Of a stretch of 44,830 bases of DNA, positions 16,959 through 25,920 are shown in pieces. The first letter of the stretch is position 1. The number at the start of each line of letters is the position of its first letter. The notes beneath the pieces were generated by a model. The model was not told the origin of the DNA and did not search any database. It worked only from the letters and a program-made list of their open reading frames with translations. This stretch comes from GCA-2731375 sp046582635 (GTDB lineage: Bacteria; Pseudomonadota; Alphaproteobacteria; GCA-2731375): contig JAYGEA010000184.1 in the NCBI GenBank assembly GCA_046582635.1, positions 1 to 44,830 on the forward strand, in the 5' to 3' direction. The translations under genes and the position numbers were made by a program.

Positions 16959-18065
16959 TTAATTTTGACTTTTACCGTCATCCTTGACCAGCAGGGCATC
17001 GGGCGGGGTCATGAAATCCTTGGCCTTGTAGTCGGGAATTTGAAAGGCCCAAGGGCCGAAACGTTTGTTGATCTCCGCCGCCTCCGCCCTGGCCGCCTCG
17101 GGACTTTTCATGACCTCTCTCTGCTTATCCGACAGGCCGTCCAATTGAATGTCGGCGGCATTGAAGGACGCGGAAATTCGCAGCCAGTGGACGTCCCTGG
17201 AACCATCCTTACGCTTGACCACCAGGAATTTAATGGTCAACCCATCAAAGGTTTTGAATTCAGCCAGATTGGCGCCGGCAAAATCCACCCGGCCGGCCTT
17301 GCGCACATCCTCGAAATCCAAAAAACCCAGGGCCGAACCCAGGGCATTGCCGGCGGTGTCGTGCAAGGGCTTCATGCCCGGCGGGATATCCGCGATTTTG
17401 AAATCCCGGCCGTCCGGGTCGGTGTGAAAGACGCCGATGCGGTCGCCATTGGGCTGTACCGTCGCGGCCGCGCGGATGCGCTGACGGGCGACGGTGGGCA
17501 TGGCATCGTCAAGCCAACGGTCGATGGTCTCCCACACCTCGACCCGGCTGGAGGCCAGATAACTTTGGTCCCGGTCCAGGCGGCGGACATAGTGGACGCC
17601 GGCTTCGGTCTTGGATGGCTGCGATTTGGTCTTGCCCAGGACAATGGCGGCGATGGTCTTGCCGTCGCCCCCGGCCAGGGCGATGGTGGTGCCCCGCCCG
17701 CCGTCCTTGGGCGATTTCAGGAACAGCCGATCATGCAACGCGGCCTTGGCGGTCTTGGTCTCCAACATGGTCATGCTGGCGATGCCCACGACGGCCTGCT
17801 TGATGGTTTCGAATTTTACCGGGTAGCCGTCACGCTCCCGCACCCGCCAGATATTTCCGTCACTTTTTTCAATGGTGAAAGCCAATTTTGGCGTCCGCAC
17901 ATCAATGCGGGCGATGTCGTTGACCTGGGAGATCAAATCGGGAAACAAGCTGGGCGGCGGCGCGGCGGAGGCCGTGGCGCGGCCCCTCTCGACGGTGGAC
18001 CAGCCTGCCCCCGCCATGGCCACCGCCGTGAGGATGAGGAGGACGATAAATGGTTTGCTTTTCAT
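16959..18065 (-). CDS. DUF4340 envelope protein
   Basis: Protein of 368 residues with an N-terminal signal anchor (FIVLLILTAVAMAGAGW, residues 6-22) and a periplasmic body that fits DUF4340, a family regularly found beside GldG-like ABC clusters. Repeated beta-rich pieces (ARIDVRTPKLAFTIEKSDGNIWRV, then similar FEDVRKAGRVDFAGANLAEFKTFDG) support this. No catalytic motif is seen. It is the last gene of the ABC set, 14 bp after the GldG-like gene, with a GGGGGA site before the ATG. Likely a non-enzymatic partner of the transporter in the periplasm. Family likely, function unknown. Confidence 0.82.
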   Translation of the reverse strand: MKSKPFIVLLILTAVAMAGAGWSTVERGRATASAAPPPSLFPDLISQVNDIARIDVRTPKLAFTIEKSDGNIWRVRERDGYPVKFETIKQAVVGIASMTMLETKTAKAALHDRLFLKSPKDGGRGTTIALAGGDGKTIAAIVLGKTKSQPSKTEAGVHYVRRLDRDQSYLASSRVEVWETIDRWLDDAMPTVARQRIRAAATVQPNGDRIGVFHTDPDGRDFKIADIPPGMKPLHDTAGNALGSALGFLDFEDVRKAGRVDFAGANLAEFKTFDGLTIKFLVVKRKDGSRDVHWLRISASFNAADIQLDGLSDKQREVMKSPEAARAEAAEINKRFGPWAFQIPDYKAKDFMTPPDALLVKDDGKSQN

Positions 18066-18079
18066 GGTTCTTTCCCCCT

Positions 18080-20005
18080 TCAGGCCCGCACCGCGTGGCG
18101 CCGCCGCCGGCTTATTCCCAGCAAGGCGAGGATGGCGGCGATGATGGCCACGGCCAGGGGCATCAGACCCACGTTGGCAAACTTCACCTTCGCCTCCAGG
18201 GCATCAATGTCGCGGTTCAGGACAAGCTGGACATCCCGTAACTGCTTGCGGGTTTGCAACAACTGGCCCCGGACGGTTTGAATTTCCACCTGCTGTTGCG
18301 GCGTCAACAGGGTGCCCGCCCCCGCCCCCGCCTCGGCCCGGGATTCGAGTTCGGCGATGCGGCCCTTGGCCTCTTCCAGGGTGGCCTTCAACTTGCGTTC
18401 CTCGGCCTGGAACTTCTGTTCCGCGGCCAGGCGCATGGACTGCACCACGATGAAGGGCCGGGTCGATTTGCCCCGGCTGCGCAGCCCGATCAGATCCGAG
18501 GAACCGGCCAGATTATCCAGGGCGTTGATGACAAAATCAGCGTTGGCCGAAATGGGCACGATCATTTCCTGACCGGCCAGGTTTTGTTTCCGCAGCCAGA
18601 ACTGGTCGTGCAGAAGGTCCGTATCGGCGACCACGATGACGCCGATATCCTTGCTGCTCTCTTTCAGGTGCGGTTTGCCATCCGGGCTTTTCTTGGCTTC
18701 CGTTTGACCCTTTGCCGGTTTCTTGAGCGGCGGCCGGCCATCGGGGAAGGCCGAGGCCACGGTGCCGCCCAGCCGCGCCGCGATCATGTGAATTTCGCCG
18801 TCGGCCTTGAATTCCTCCAGCAAGCGGTCGGGGGCCGGCCCGAAACGGATGATATTGGTATCCATGCGCATGGCCTGATCGCCGGTGGTGATCAGCGGCG
18901 TAATCCGGGTTTTGGTGCCCTCCGTGATCAACACGGTGCCGGCATTGGCCAGGATCATGGGGCCAAGATCGGCGGTGACCACGTCGTTGGCGTTCATGTT
19001 CGCTGGTGTCAGCTGCAACCAGACCAGATAGCGGACAATGCGCTGGTTGCTGGCCCGGCCGGCATTGACCTGCTGGGCCGCTTCATAGTCGGCGATGACA
19101 CGGTCCGTGGGCACGGAGACGCCCCAGGCCAGCAACAATTTATCCAGGGTGGAGCTGGCCAGGGCGGCGGCGGGCGGCTGGCCAGGGCGCTGGCTGCGGG
19201 CGGTGACTTCGGAATAGGGGTCGACAAAGATCAGGGCCCGGCCGCCGGCCATGACGAACTGATCTATGGCATACAGGGTCTGCTCGCCCAAGCCCAGGGG
19301 ATGGGCGACCATCAGGACGTCAATATCCGCCGGAATGACGCCGGCGCGCGGCTCCAGCACGCGCAAATCGAACACTTCACGGATCGCGGCGGCGATGGCC
19401 CAGGGCTGTGGGCCGCCGCTGAAACGCAGCATGGGCGAAGCATCGGCGTTCATCTGCAGGCCGGTGATCAGACCGACCACCGGTTTCTTGGGATCGCTGA
19501 GATTGAAGATCATGCGGGTCAGGTCGTATTCCAGAAAAGCTTCCTTCTCCCGGCTGAAAAACGGCACCACTTCGCGGTCGTCGATGGTGTTGGTGGCGAC
19601 CAGGCCGAAATACAGATTGTCGCCCGTGGTCATGGGGGCCGCCCGCAGGCCCAGGCGCATGGCATCGTCCTCGGCCTGGGTAAAGGGTTCGGGGTCGATC
19701 ACCTCCAAGGTAATCTTACCCTCCGCGCGGCTGACATATTCCTCCAGCAACTCGCGTACCCGTAAACCATAGGATTTTACATTGGGCAGCTGGACGGCCT
19801 GTTTTTCCGAGAAATACAGACGCAGCCGGATCGGTTCGGGAATCCCGGCCAGAATGCGGATGGAACCCTCGCTCAAGGTGTAAAGCCCCTCTTGCGTGAG
19901 ATCCAGGCGGGCCGAGCGGAAGGTATTGGTGGAAAATACGTTGATGCTGACGAACAGCAATGCGGCCAGGAACAGGGCCAGAATGGCGGTTGTTGTACGG
20001 TTCAT
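18080..20005 (-). CDS. GldG-like ABC auxiliary protein
   Basis: Protein of 641 residues with an N-terminal membrane helix (ILALFLAALLFVSINVF), a large periplasmic part of the GldG/ABC_transp_aux kind (LDLTQEGLYTLSEGSIRIL, IRLRLYFSEKQ, DREVVPFFSREKEAFLEYDLTRMI), a coiled coil near 545-615 (EERKLKATLEEAKGRIAELES and LQTRKQLRDVQ) and a final membrane helix before a basic tail (SRRRRHAVRA). Such proteins partner ABC-2 permeases in gliding and other envelope systems; outside Bacteroidetes the role is not known. It sits between the permease and DUF4340 genes. Gliding motility itself should not be assumed here. Confidence 0.85.
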   Translation of the reverse strand: MNRTTTAILALFLAALLFVSINVFSTNTFRSARLDLTQEGLYTLSEGSIRILAGIPEPIRLRLYFSEKQAVQLPNVKSYGLRVRELLEEYVSRAEGKITLEVIDPEPFTQAEDDAMRLGLRAAPMTTGDNLYFGLVATNTIDDREVVPFFSREKEAFLEYDLTRMIFNLSDPKKPVVGLITGLQMNADASPMLRFSGGPQPWAIAAAIREVFDLRVLEPRAGVIPADIDVLMVAHPLGLGEQTLYAIDQFVMAGGRALIFVDPYSEVTARSQRPGQPPAAALASSTLDKLLLAWGVSVPTDRVIADYEAAQQVNAGRASNQRIVRYLVWLQLTPANMNANDVVTADLGPMILANAGTVLITEGTKTRITPLITTGDQAMRMDTNIIRFGPAPDRLLEEFKADGEIHMIAARLGGTVASAFPDGRPPLKKPAKGQTEAKKSPDGKPHLKESSKDIGVIVVADTDLLHDQFWLRKQNLAGQEMIVPISANADFVINALDNLAGSSDLIGLRSRGKSTRPFIVVQSMRLAAEQKFQAEERKLKATLEEAKGRIAELESRAEAGAGAGTLLTPQQQVEIQTVRGQLLQTRKQLRDVQLVLNRDIDALEAKVKFANVGLMPLAVAIIAAILALLGISRRRRHAVRA

Positions 20006-20018
20006 GCGCCTATACTTC

Positions 20019-20753
20019 CTAGCTGGCTTTTTTCAGATCGACGATCAGCAAATTGGCGAACAGCCACAGCCCGATCAGCGAGACGAAGTAGACCAGATCG
20101 CGCACATCGATGACGCCGTTCTGGATGGCATTGAAGTGGGTCAGGAAGCTGAACGAGGCCACCGCGTCCAACACGGCCTGCGGCGCCCAGGCGGCAAAGA
20201 AATCCAGCACGATGGGGGCGCCGGAAACCGTGAACAAAAAACAGACCACCACGGAAATGACAAAGGCGATGACCTGGTTCTTGGTGGCCGCCGAAATGCA
20301 GGCGCCAATGGCCAGATAGCCGCCCGACATCAACACGCTGCCCAGATAGGAGGCGAAGATCACCCCATGATCGGGCTGGCCCAGATAGCTGACCGTGATC
20401 CACATGGGAAACGTAAGAGCCAGGGCGATGATGATAAAAACCCAGGCCGCCAGAAATTTACCCAGCACCGTGGACCACAGGGACAGCGGCAGGGTCAGCA
20501 GCAACTCAATGGCGCCGGACTTCCGCTCCTCGGCCCACAGGCGCATGGAGATGGCCGGCACCAGGAACAGATACAGCCAGGGGTGAAAATTGAAGAACGG
20601 CTTCAAATCGGCCTGGGCGCGCGGAAAAAAGCTGCCCAGGTAAAAAGTGAAGATGCCGGTCAAAAACAAAAAGATGACAATGAAGATATAAGCCAGGGGT
20701 GTATTAAAATAGCCCTTCAGCTCGCGCCGGAACACGGCCCAGGTGGTCGCCAT
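20019..20753 (-). CDS. ABC-2 type permease (GldF/NosY-like)
   Basis: Membrane subunit of 244 residues with six hydrophobic segments (first at about 21-42, IFIVIFLFLTGIFTFYLG). The segment MRLWAEERKSGAIELLLTLPLS near 90-110 is the hallmark of ABC-2/NosY-type permeases. Its ATG shares one base with the stop codon of the ATPase gene (TGATG), so the two are translationally coupled. Together with the ATPase it forms the membrane core of the GldG/DUF4340 complex. Confident for type, substrate unknown. Confidence 0.9.
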   Translation of the reverse strand: MATTWAVFRRELKGYFNTPLAYIFIVIFLFLTGIFTFYLGSFFPRAQADLKPFFNFHPWLYLFLVPAISMRLWAEERKSGAIELLLTLPLSLWSTVLGKFLAAWVFIIIALALTFPMWITVSYLGQPDHGVIFASYLGSVLMSGGYLAIGACISAATKNQVIAFVISVVVCFLFTVSGAPIVLDFFAAWAPQAVLDAVASFSFLTHFNAIQNGVIDVRDLVYFVSLIGLWLFANLLIVDLKKAS

Positions 20754-21736
20754 CAGGCCGCCTCCCCGCTGTTGCTGTTTCTGTTGCTGGTGTCATGTTT
20801 GTTACGCGGATCAGGTCCGTGATTGGTAATTTTTCTGAACACATCATCCAGACGCGGCGGTTCCACGGACAGGCGCGAGGTTGACCAGCCCCGGGTCCGG
20901 ATCAGATCGGCGATCTCCGCCACTATTGCCTGGCCATCGGTGGGATAGACCCGGTAGCGCCCGCCTTGCAATTCCTCGACCTTTGACACCGCCGCCATGG
21001 CCTCCAGGGCCTCTGCCACGCCGGGGTCGGGGCTGTCGATCAAAACCGCGTTGTGGAAAGGTGATTGCCGTTCCAACTCGGCCGGCGTGCCGTCGGCGAC
21101 GATGCGGCCGTCGGCGATGATCATGGCCCGGCTGCACACCGCGTCCACCTCTTCCAGGATATGGGTCGAGATGATGATGGCCTTTTCCGCCGCCATGTCG
21201 GCGATCAGGCCGCGCACTTCGTATTTCTGGTTCGGATCCAGGCCGTCGGTGGGTTCGTCCAGGATCAGCACGGGTGGATCATGCAGGATCGCCTGGGCCA
21301 AACCGACCCGGCGCTTGAAACCCTTGGACAGGGTATCGATGGGCTGTTCCAGGACCGCCTCCAGATGCACGTTGTTGATGACATAGTCCAGGCGTTGTTG
21401 GCGATAGGCGCCCTTCATGCCGCGCACGTCGGCGACGAAGTTCAGAAAAGCCATGGGCGTCATGTCCGGATAGGCCGGCGCCCCCTCGGGCAAATAGCCG
21501 ATCTGGGTCTTGGCGGCGATGGGCTCTTCATCCACGTCATGGCCCACCACCCGGACCCGTCCCGCCGTCGGGGTCATGAAACCGGTGATCATTTTCATGG
21601 TGGTGGACTTGCCGGCGCCATTGGGCCCCAAAAAGCCCAGTACCTGGCCCTTCGGCACATTGAAGCTGACACCGTCCACCGCCGTCAGATGGCCAAAGGT
21701 TTTTACCAGCCCTTCGACCTCGATCATCCAATCCAT
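20753..21736 (-). CDS. ABC transporter ATPase (GldA/NatA-like)
   Basis: Nucleotide-binding subunit of 327 residues. Walker A GPNGAGKST at 37-45, Q-loop QIGYLPEG near 83-90, signature LSKGFKRRVGLAQAI near 137-150, Walker B VLILDEPTDGLDP near 158-170 and switch His in STHILEEVD near 193. A C-terminal domain of about 110 residues follows, as in ABC-2 exporter ATPases. First gene of the ABC cluster; a second in-frame ATG at 21727 is possible. It powers the permease next door. Certain as an ATPase; what is moved or driven is open. Confidence 0.93.
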   Translation of the reverse strand: MDWMIEVEGLVKTFGHLTAVDGVSFNVPKGQVLGFLGPNGAGKSTTMKMITGFMTPTAGRVRVVGHDVDEEPIAAKTQIGYLPEGAPAYPDMTPMAFLNFVADVRGMKGAYRQQRLDYVINNVHLEAVLEQPIDTLSKGFKRRVGLAQAILHDPPVLILDEPTDGLDPNQKYEVRGLIADMAAEKAIIISTHILEEVDAVCSRAMIIADGRIVADGTPAELERQSPFHNAVLIDSPDPGVAEALEAMAAVSKVEELQGGRYRVYPTDGQAIVAEIADLIRTRGWSTSRLSVEPPRLDDVFRKITNHGPDPRNKHDTSNRNSNSGEAA

Positions 21737-21889
21737 GGAGGTTGCGCCTCTTCCGCCTGTTGAGAATAATGTTTTTTATGATTTCGGCCTGTTAAATAGT
21801 CGTTCAGCCCCAAACCTTCAAGCATATTTGCGCTCTCCCGCACTTGCCTTGTAGATTGGCGGCCATTAATTAGAGGAAGATCGATCAAG

Positions 21890-22105
21890 ATGACCTCCAT
21901 GGATGCACGTAAAGACCGCCAGCGTCTGGTCTCGCCCTGCGCGGGCGTATGCATCCTGCACACGGAAACCAAGCTGTGCCTGGGCTGTTACCGCACCATA
22001 TCCGAGATCTCCCACTGGCAGGACATGAGCGCCGACGACCAACACCGGGTCATGGCGGAGCTAACGGACCGCAAGGCGGCGGACCGCCCCGCGGGGGATA
22101 ATTAG
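21890..22105 (+). CDS. DUF1289 Cys-rich small protein
   Basis: Protein of 71 residues with the DUF1289 pattern SPCxGVC (Cys17, Cys21) followed by LCLGCYRT (Cys30, Cys33) and EISHW. The four cysteines could hold a metal ion such as zinc or an iron-sulfur cluster. A GAGGAAG site stands before the ATG, although spaced a bit far. Its TAG overlaps the TAA of the convergent next gene in the four bases TTAG. The family is widespread in proteobacteria and not characterised. Sure of family. Confidence 0.9.
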   Translation: MTSMDARKDRQRLVSPCAGVCILHTETKLCLGCYRTISEISHWQDMSADDQHRVMAELTDRKAADRPAGDN

Positions 22106-23001
22106 CAAAACGTGCCGGCGCCCAGTATCCAGCCCTCCTCCTGCTCTATGAGTTGCCGGTCAAAATAACGCATGCTATCGGGTCCGCTAAGATCGTCCGC
22201 CAATTCGCCCCGCGTATCCCGCTTGGCCAGGTGCCGCGCGATGGTCTCGACCTGCACCGCATCCTTGATCTCTCCCGCCTTGGGCTTGATCGGCAAGATT
22301 GACGGATAGACTTCGGCCAAGACAACGTGCCACGGCAAAGTCGGATCGGGCGGGCCGAAGCCGGTCTCGAACGGCCAGACCAGGGTCACGGGCGCCAGCG
22401 CGGGATCGTCGCGCAGGGCTTTCAGGACCGGGATGCCCATCAAGGCCTGACTGCCCACGGAACCGGTGGTGTACAACTTCCAACATGGCTGGCTGCGCGG
22501 CAACTGGGCCTCGCACAATCGTCGCTCCGGCGTTTTGTCGTCATAGGCGCGGGTTTTGTACATGGACAGAGTTGCGCTTTGGCGCCGGGGGGGACAGCCC
22601 CAGAACGGAAACGGCCCGCCCGAAATGCGCCGGTTCAAATCCGCGGCGACCTCGAAACGGTTGTTGCCGTTGTCATCGCCATCCCGGATCAAGGTGTCCA
22701 AGCCATCCCATACGGCCCGCCACGGCGGGCCCGTGAAGCCCGCTGATTTGGCGAAGCCCGCGGGGTAGCCGTTGGGAAAATCGAACCCGGCCAGAACCCG
22801 CCGTTGCTTGGCGGCCAGGGACTTCAAGATCTCCGCGATTTCGTCCCGGGCCTGCCAACGGGTCGCGGGGTTGGCCAACAGCCGCCGCCGTATCCCGCTG
22901 CCCGTCCGCTCCACCAGGCAATACCAGATACTGTCCGCGCCGCGCTTGGGCTTTGCATTGGCGCTCCAATCCACAATCAGATAGTAATCGAAAATGGGCA
23001 T
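22102..23001 (-). CDS. Uncharacterised protein, 299 aa
   Basis: Well-formed gene whose product I do not recognise. It begins MPIFDYYLIVDWSANAKPKRG, a beta strand with an acidic residue and then Trp-Ser, and goes on with AGFDFPNGYP near 97, PFPFWGCPPRR near 150 and EVYPSILP near 247. An acidic residue at the end of strand 1 and the DFP in the middle recall RNase-H-like folds such as DUF429, but this is only a fold guess. It has no signal peptide or membrane segment, so it should be cytoplasmic. It ends overlapping the DUF1289 gene and is preceded, 10 bp upstream, by the LpoA-like gene on the same strand. Confidence 0.75.
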   Translation of the reverse strand: MPIFDYYLIVDWSANAKPKRGADSIWYCLVERTGSGIRRRLLANPATRWQARDEIAEILKSLAAKQRRVLAGFDFPNGYPAGFAKSAGFTGPPWRAVWDGLDTLIRDGDDNGNNRFEVAADLNRRISGGPFPFWGCPPRRQSATLSMYKTRAYDDKTPERRLCEAQLPRSQPCWKLYTTGSVGSQALMGIPVLKALRDDPALAPVTLVWPFETGFGPPDPTLPWHVVLAEVYPSILPIKPKAGEIKDAVQVETIARHLAKRDTRGELADDLSGPDSMRYFDRQLIEQEEGWILGAGTFC

Positions 23002-23011
23002 GACTTGGTCA

Positions 23012-24397
23012 TCAATTCGTCAGGGCCTCGAACGTGGTCGGTGCCTTGCGGCGGACACGGAAGCCGTTGCGTTCGATTTCAAGCACAGCCATGCCTCGCT
23101 GCGCCACGCCATCGGGGCCGAAGCGGAAGATGCCATCGCTGCCGACGAAACCGTCCGGGTTGGTGATGGCGCGGGTGGAGAAATCCGGGCCGCCGGCTTC
23201 CTGTCCCAGTACCGCCGCCAAAGCCATGGCGTCATAGGCCAGGGAGGCCAGGCGCGGCGGCTCGGCGCCAAAAATCTCCCGGTAGCGGTCGCGGAACTCG
23301 GCCGCCGCAACCCGGTCGGCGCCGGCGAACCAACCGCCCAATAGTGCCGGCTCCAGCCGCACCTTGGGATCGTCCCAACGCCCCGTGCCCAACAGACGGA
23401 TTTCCGCCGTGTCGATGTCGTAATAGGGCAGCAGGGGGGCCAGGGATTTCAGCAACTCGCCGCCCTCGGGCAACAGCACCGCGTCATAGTCCAGCTCCCC
23501 CAGGGTATCGTGATTTTCCAGCACCTCCAGCATGCGTTTCGAGGTTTCGTCCTCGACCGCCGCCAACTCCCGGCGCCGGGCCAGCAGCGCCTCCCGGCGG
23601 GTATGATAGTCGGCCAGACGTTTCACCACTTTGTCCAGTTCCTCGCCGGTGGGTGAGTAGAATTCCGCCCTCGCCAATTCGGCGCCGTGACGCAACACGG
23701 CCTCCCGCGCCGCCGTCAGCACGGCCAGGCCGTAATGATCGTCGGGCGCCAGAACCGCGATCCGCCGCAAACCGCGCGCCACGGCGAAACCGATCACCGC
23801 GTCGACCTCCTGGCTGGGGGTAAAGCTCAACAAATAAACGCCGTTGCCCGCCACCCGCCGGTCGGAGGAAAAGGCGATCATGGGCAGGCTCCGGGCCCGG
23901 GTAATGGCCGCCGTCGCCTGCACGGAGGTGTTGAACAGGGGACCAAGGATTATCTCGGCGCCCTCGCCCACCAGTTGGGCGGCGGCGGCACGCGCACCTT
24001 CCGGCGTGCCGCCGGTATCGCGCGGCATCAGCAACAGGCGTCTGCCGCCAATATCAAACAACGCCAGCATGGCGGCGTTCAACATGGCCTTGCCCAACCT
24101 CTCGGCACCGTGCGGCCCGCTCAGGGGCAGCAGCAGGCCGACACGGGTCGGCTGGCCCTCAATGCCCGACGGCGGGCGCAGGGTCGGGGCGTCTTGCACC
24201 TGGACATCCTCGGGCACCGGCACCGCGCGGACCACGGGCGGCGGGGCGGGTGCGGGTTTGGCCGCGGGCGGCGGGGGGGTCGCGGGTTTTTTTACTTCTG
24301 CCTTTGGGGTAACAACTGGCACACTGTCCAGGCGGGGCGCCGGCGTCTCGGCGCACCCGAACAACACGAGAAACAGGAATGGCAGGCATGCGGTCAA
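23012..24397 (-). CDS. LpoA-like penicillin-binding protein activator lipoprotein
   Basis: Outer-membrane-type lipoprotein of about 461 residues with a periplasmic-binding-protein type 1 fold. The signal peptide (LPFLFLVLFGC) ends in a lipobox-like LFG-C, followed by a Pro/Ala/Lys-rich linker (KKPATPPPPAAKPAPAPPP) and the domain from VGLLLPLSGPHG. The C-terminal part (LASLAYDAMALAAVLG, IFRFGPDGVAQRG) is typical of alphaproteobacterial LpoA/YraM-like proteins, which stimulate peptidoglycan synthases. Starts are weak: the open frame reaches 24475, but I choose TTG at 24397 just before the signal peptide. It is divergent from rsmI, the conserved arrangement of this block. Activator role is inferred from family. 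Confidence 0.82.
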   Translation of the reverse strand: MTACLPFLFLVLFGCAETPAPRLDSVPVVTPKAEVKKPATPPPPAAKPAPAPPPVVRAVPVPEDVQVQDAPTLRPPSGIEGQPTRVGLLLPLSGPHGAERLGKAMLNAAMLALFDIGGRRLLLMPRDTGGTPEGARAAAAQLVGEGAEIILGPLFNTSVQATAAITRARSLPMIAFSSDRRVAGNGVYLLSFTPSQEVDAVIGFAVARGLRRIAVLAPDDHYGLAVLTAAREAVLRHGAELARAEFYSPTGEELDKVVKRLADYHTRREALLARRRELAAVEDETSKRMLEVLENHDTLGELDYDAVLLPEGGELLKSLAPLLPYYDIDTAEIRLLGTGRWDDPKVRLEPALLGGWFAGADRVAAAEFRDRYREIFGAEPPRLASLAYDAMALAAVLGQEAGGPDFSTRAITNPDGFVGSDGIFRFGPDGVAQRGMAVLEIERNGFRVRRKAPTTFEALTN

Positions 24398-24537
24398 AAC
24401 ACCGCCCCGACGGCAAGAGCGCCAAAAACAAGCCCCCAAAAAACAAGGCTGGGGATAAATCCGCGATCGCTGCAAGCGCTTCGTCCTCTTTAGTGTCGGT
24501 GCCGCCCTATTCTAACGCCACTGATGACGGCGGCCAA

Positions 24538-25473
24538 ATGAGTGTTTTGGACGACAGCGATAATGCCGCCCCCCAGAGCGTCACCCACAGCGTCGCCCAA
24601 GTATTTACGCCCGGCCTTTATATTGTCGCCACGCCCATCGGCAATGCCCGTGACATCACCCTGCGTGCCCTGGATCTGCTGGCGCAAGCCCATGTCATCG
24701 CCTGCGAAGACACCAGGGTCACCCGCAAACTGCTGCGCATTCATGCCATCGACCGTCCCACCCTGGCCTATCATGATCACAATGCCGCCCGTGTGCGGCC
24801 GGGTCTGATAGAACGCCTGAACAAGGGCGAAATTGTGGCGCTGGTCAGCGATGCCGGCACGCCGTTAATCTCGGACCCCGGGTACCGCCTGGTCAGGGCG
24901 GCGCGGGAGATGGGCTTTCCCGTGACCGCGCTGCCCGGCGCCTCCGCCCCCCTGGCGGCCCTGGCCAGCGCCGGTTTGCCGACGGACCGCTTCCTGTTTG
25001 CCGGTTTCCTGCCCGGAAAAACCGTTGCCCGGTGCCGCATGCTTGCTGATTTCACCGAAATATCGGCCACGCTGGTGTTCTTTGAGGCCGCCCCGCGCCT
25101 GGCGGCCTCCCTGGCAGACATGGCGGCCGTGCTGGGCCCCCGCCAGTCGGCGGTGTTGCGGGAGTTGACCAAAAAGTTCGAGGAGGCCCGCCACGGCGAA
25201 CTGGGCGCGTTGGCCGCCCATTACCAAACGGCCGGCCCGCCCAAGGGCGAAATTGTCGTGCTGGTGGCGCCTCCCGATGTCGCGGCCGTCACCTTTGATC
25301 AGGCCGAGATTGATGCCCTGCTGTTGGCGGCCATGGGGCGGGGCAGCGTTAAGGATGCCGCCGCTGCCCTGGCCGAACAGACCGGCCTGCCGCGGCGGGA
25401 GCTATACAATCGGGCCCTGCGCCTGCGTGAGCAAACGGATGACAACACCAGCGACGAAATGGGGGAACAATAA
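24538..25473 (+). CDS. rsmI: 16S rRNA (cytidine1402-2'-O)-methyltransferase RsmI
   Basis: SAM-dependent methyltransferase of 311 residues that modifies C1402 of 16S rRNA in the decoding centre. The tetrapyrrole-methylase fold is shown by GLYIVATPIGNARDITLRAL near 25-44, CEDTRVTRKLL near 54, LVSDAGTPLISDPGYRLV near 103-120 and VTALPGASAPLAALA near 130-145. The C-terminal HTH-like part (AAAALAEQTGLPRRELYNRAL) is present. The frame is open to 24379, but ATG at 24538 fits the family length. yraN follows 7 bp after its stop codon. Certain. Confidence 0.95.
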   Translation: MSVLDDSDNAAPQSVTHSVAQVFTPGLYIVATPIGNARDITLRALDLLAQAHVIACEDTRVTRKLLRIHAIDRPTLAYHDHNAARVRPGLIERLNKGEIVALVSDAGTPLISDPGYRLVRAAREMGFPVTALPGASAPLAALASAGLPTDRFLFAGFLPGKTVARCRMLADFTEISATLVFFEAAPRLAASLADMAAVLGPRQSAVLRELTKKFEEARHGELGALAAHYQTAGPPKGEIVVLVAPPDVAAVTFDQAEIDALLLAAMGRGSVKDAAAALAEQTGLPRRELYNRALRLREQTDDNTSDEMGEQ

Positions 25474-25480
25474 GGCGGCC

Positions 25481-25873
25481 ATGGCCTGGTTACGCGAATC
25501 GCCTCGAAAACCGCGCCAGCAAGCCGTGCGCGCCGGTCGGCGAGCCGAACTGATTGCCACCGCACTGTTGCGATTGAAGGGCTACCGCATCCTGGCCCGA
25601 GATTATCGTGCAGGGGTTCGCGAATTGGATATAGTGGCCCGGCGGGGCCGGCTGCTGGCGGTGGTCGAGGTCAAGCGCCGGCATCACCTGCTGTCCGCGC
25701 TGGAAGCGGTGACCGATCGCCAGCAACGGCGCATTGTCCGGGCGACGGAGGCTTTCGTGGCCCGGCATGCGGGCATGGATGAATTGGATATTCGTTTCGA
25801 CGTCATTGTGGTACAGCCCCACCGTCCGCCGACCCATATCATGGATGCTTGGCGGCCCCGAGGCGATAGATGA
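25481..25873 (+). CDS. yraN: YraN family (UPF0102) endonuclease-like protein
   Basis: Protein of 130 residues in UPF0102, predicted to have a restriction-endonuclease-like fold. AGRRAELIATALLRLKGYRILARDYR near 18-43, then ELDIVARRGRLLAVVEVKRR, contain the Glu, Asp and E-x-K residues of a PD-(D/E)XK site. Start chosen at the ATG seven bases after rsmI, with AAGG before it; a longer frame would overlap rsmI. Its end overlaps the widest reading frame of the BON gene. Possibly linked to DNA or RNA processing; not characterised. Confidence 0.92.
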   Translation: MAWLRESPRKPRQQAVRAGRRAELIATALLRLKGYRILARDYRAGVRELDIVARRGRLLAVVEVKRRHHLLSALEAVTDRQQRRIVRATEAFVARHAGMDELDIRFDVIVVQPHRPPTHIMDAWRPRGDR

Positions 25874-25920
25874 GAGATGAAGCGAGGCGAGGGTGTTTTA
25901 AGATGACAAAGGGTGTCGGA

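Noticed and set aside
14850..18281. 1143-codon open frame on the plus strand
   Set aside because: It lies antisense to the start of the acyl-CoA synthetase gene, all of htpG and the DUF4340 gene, has His/Gln/Gly-rich low-complexity protein and no family motif; it is a by-product of high GC codon use.
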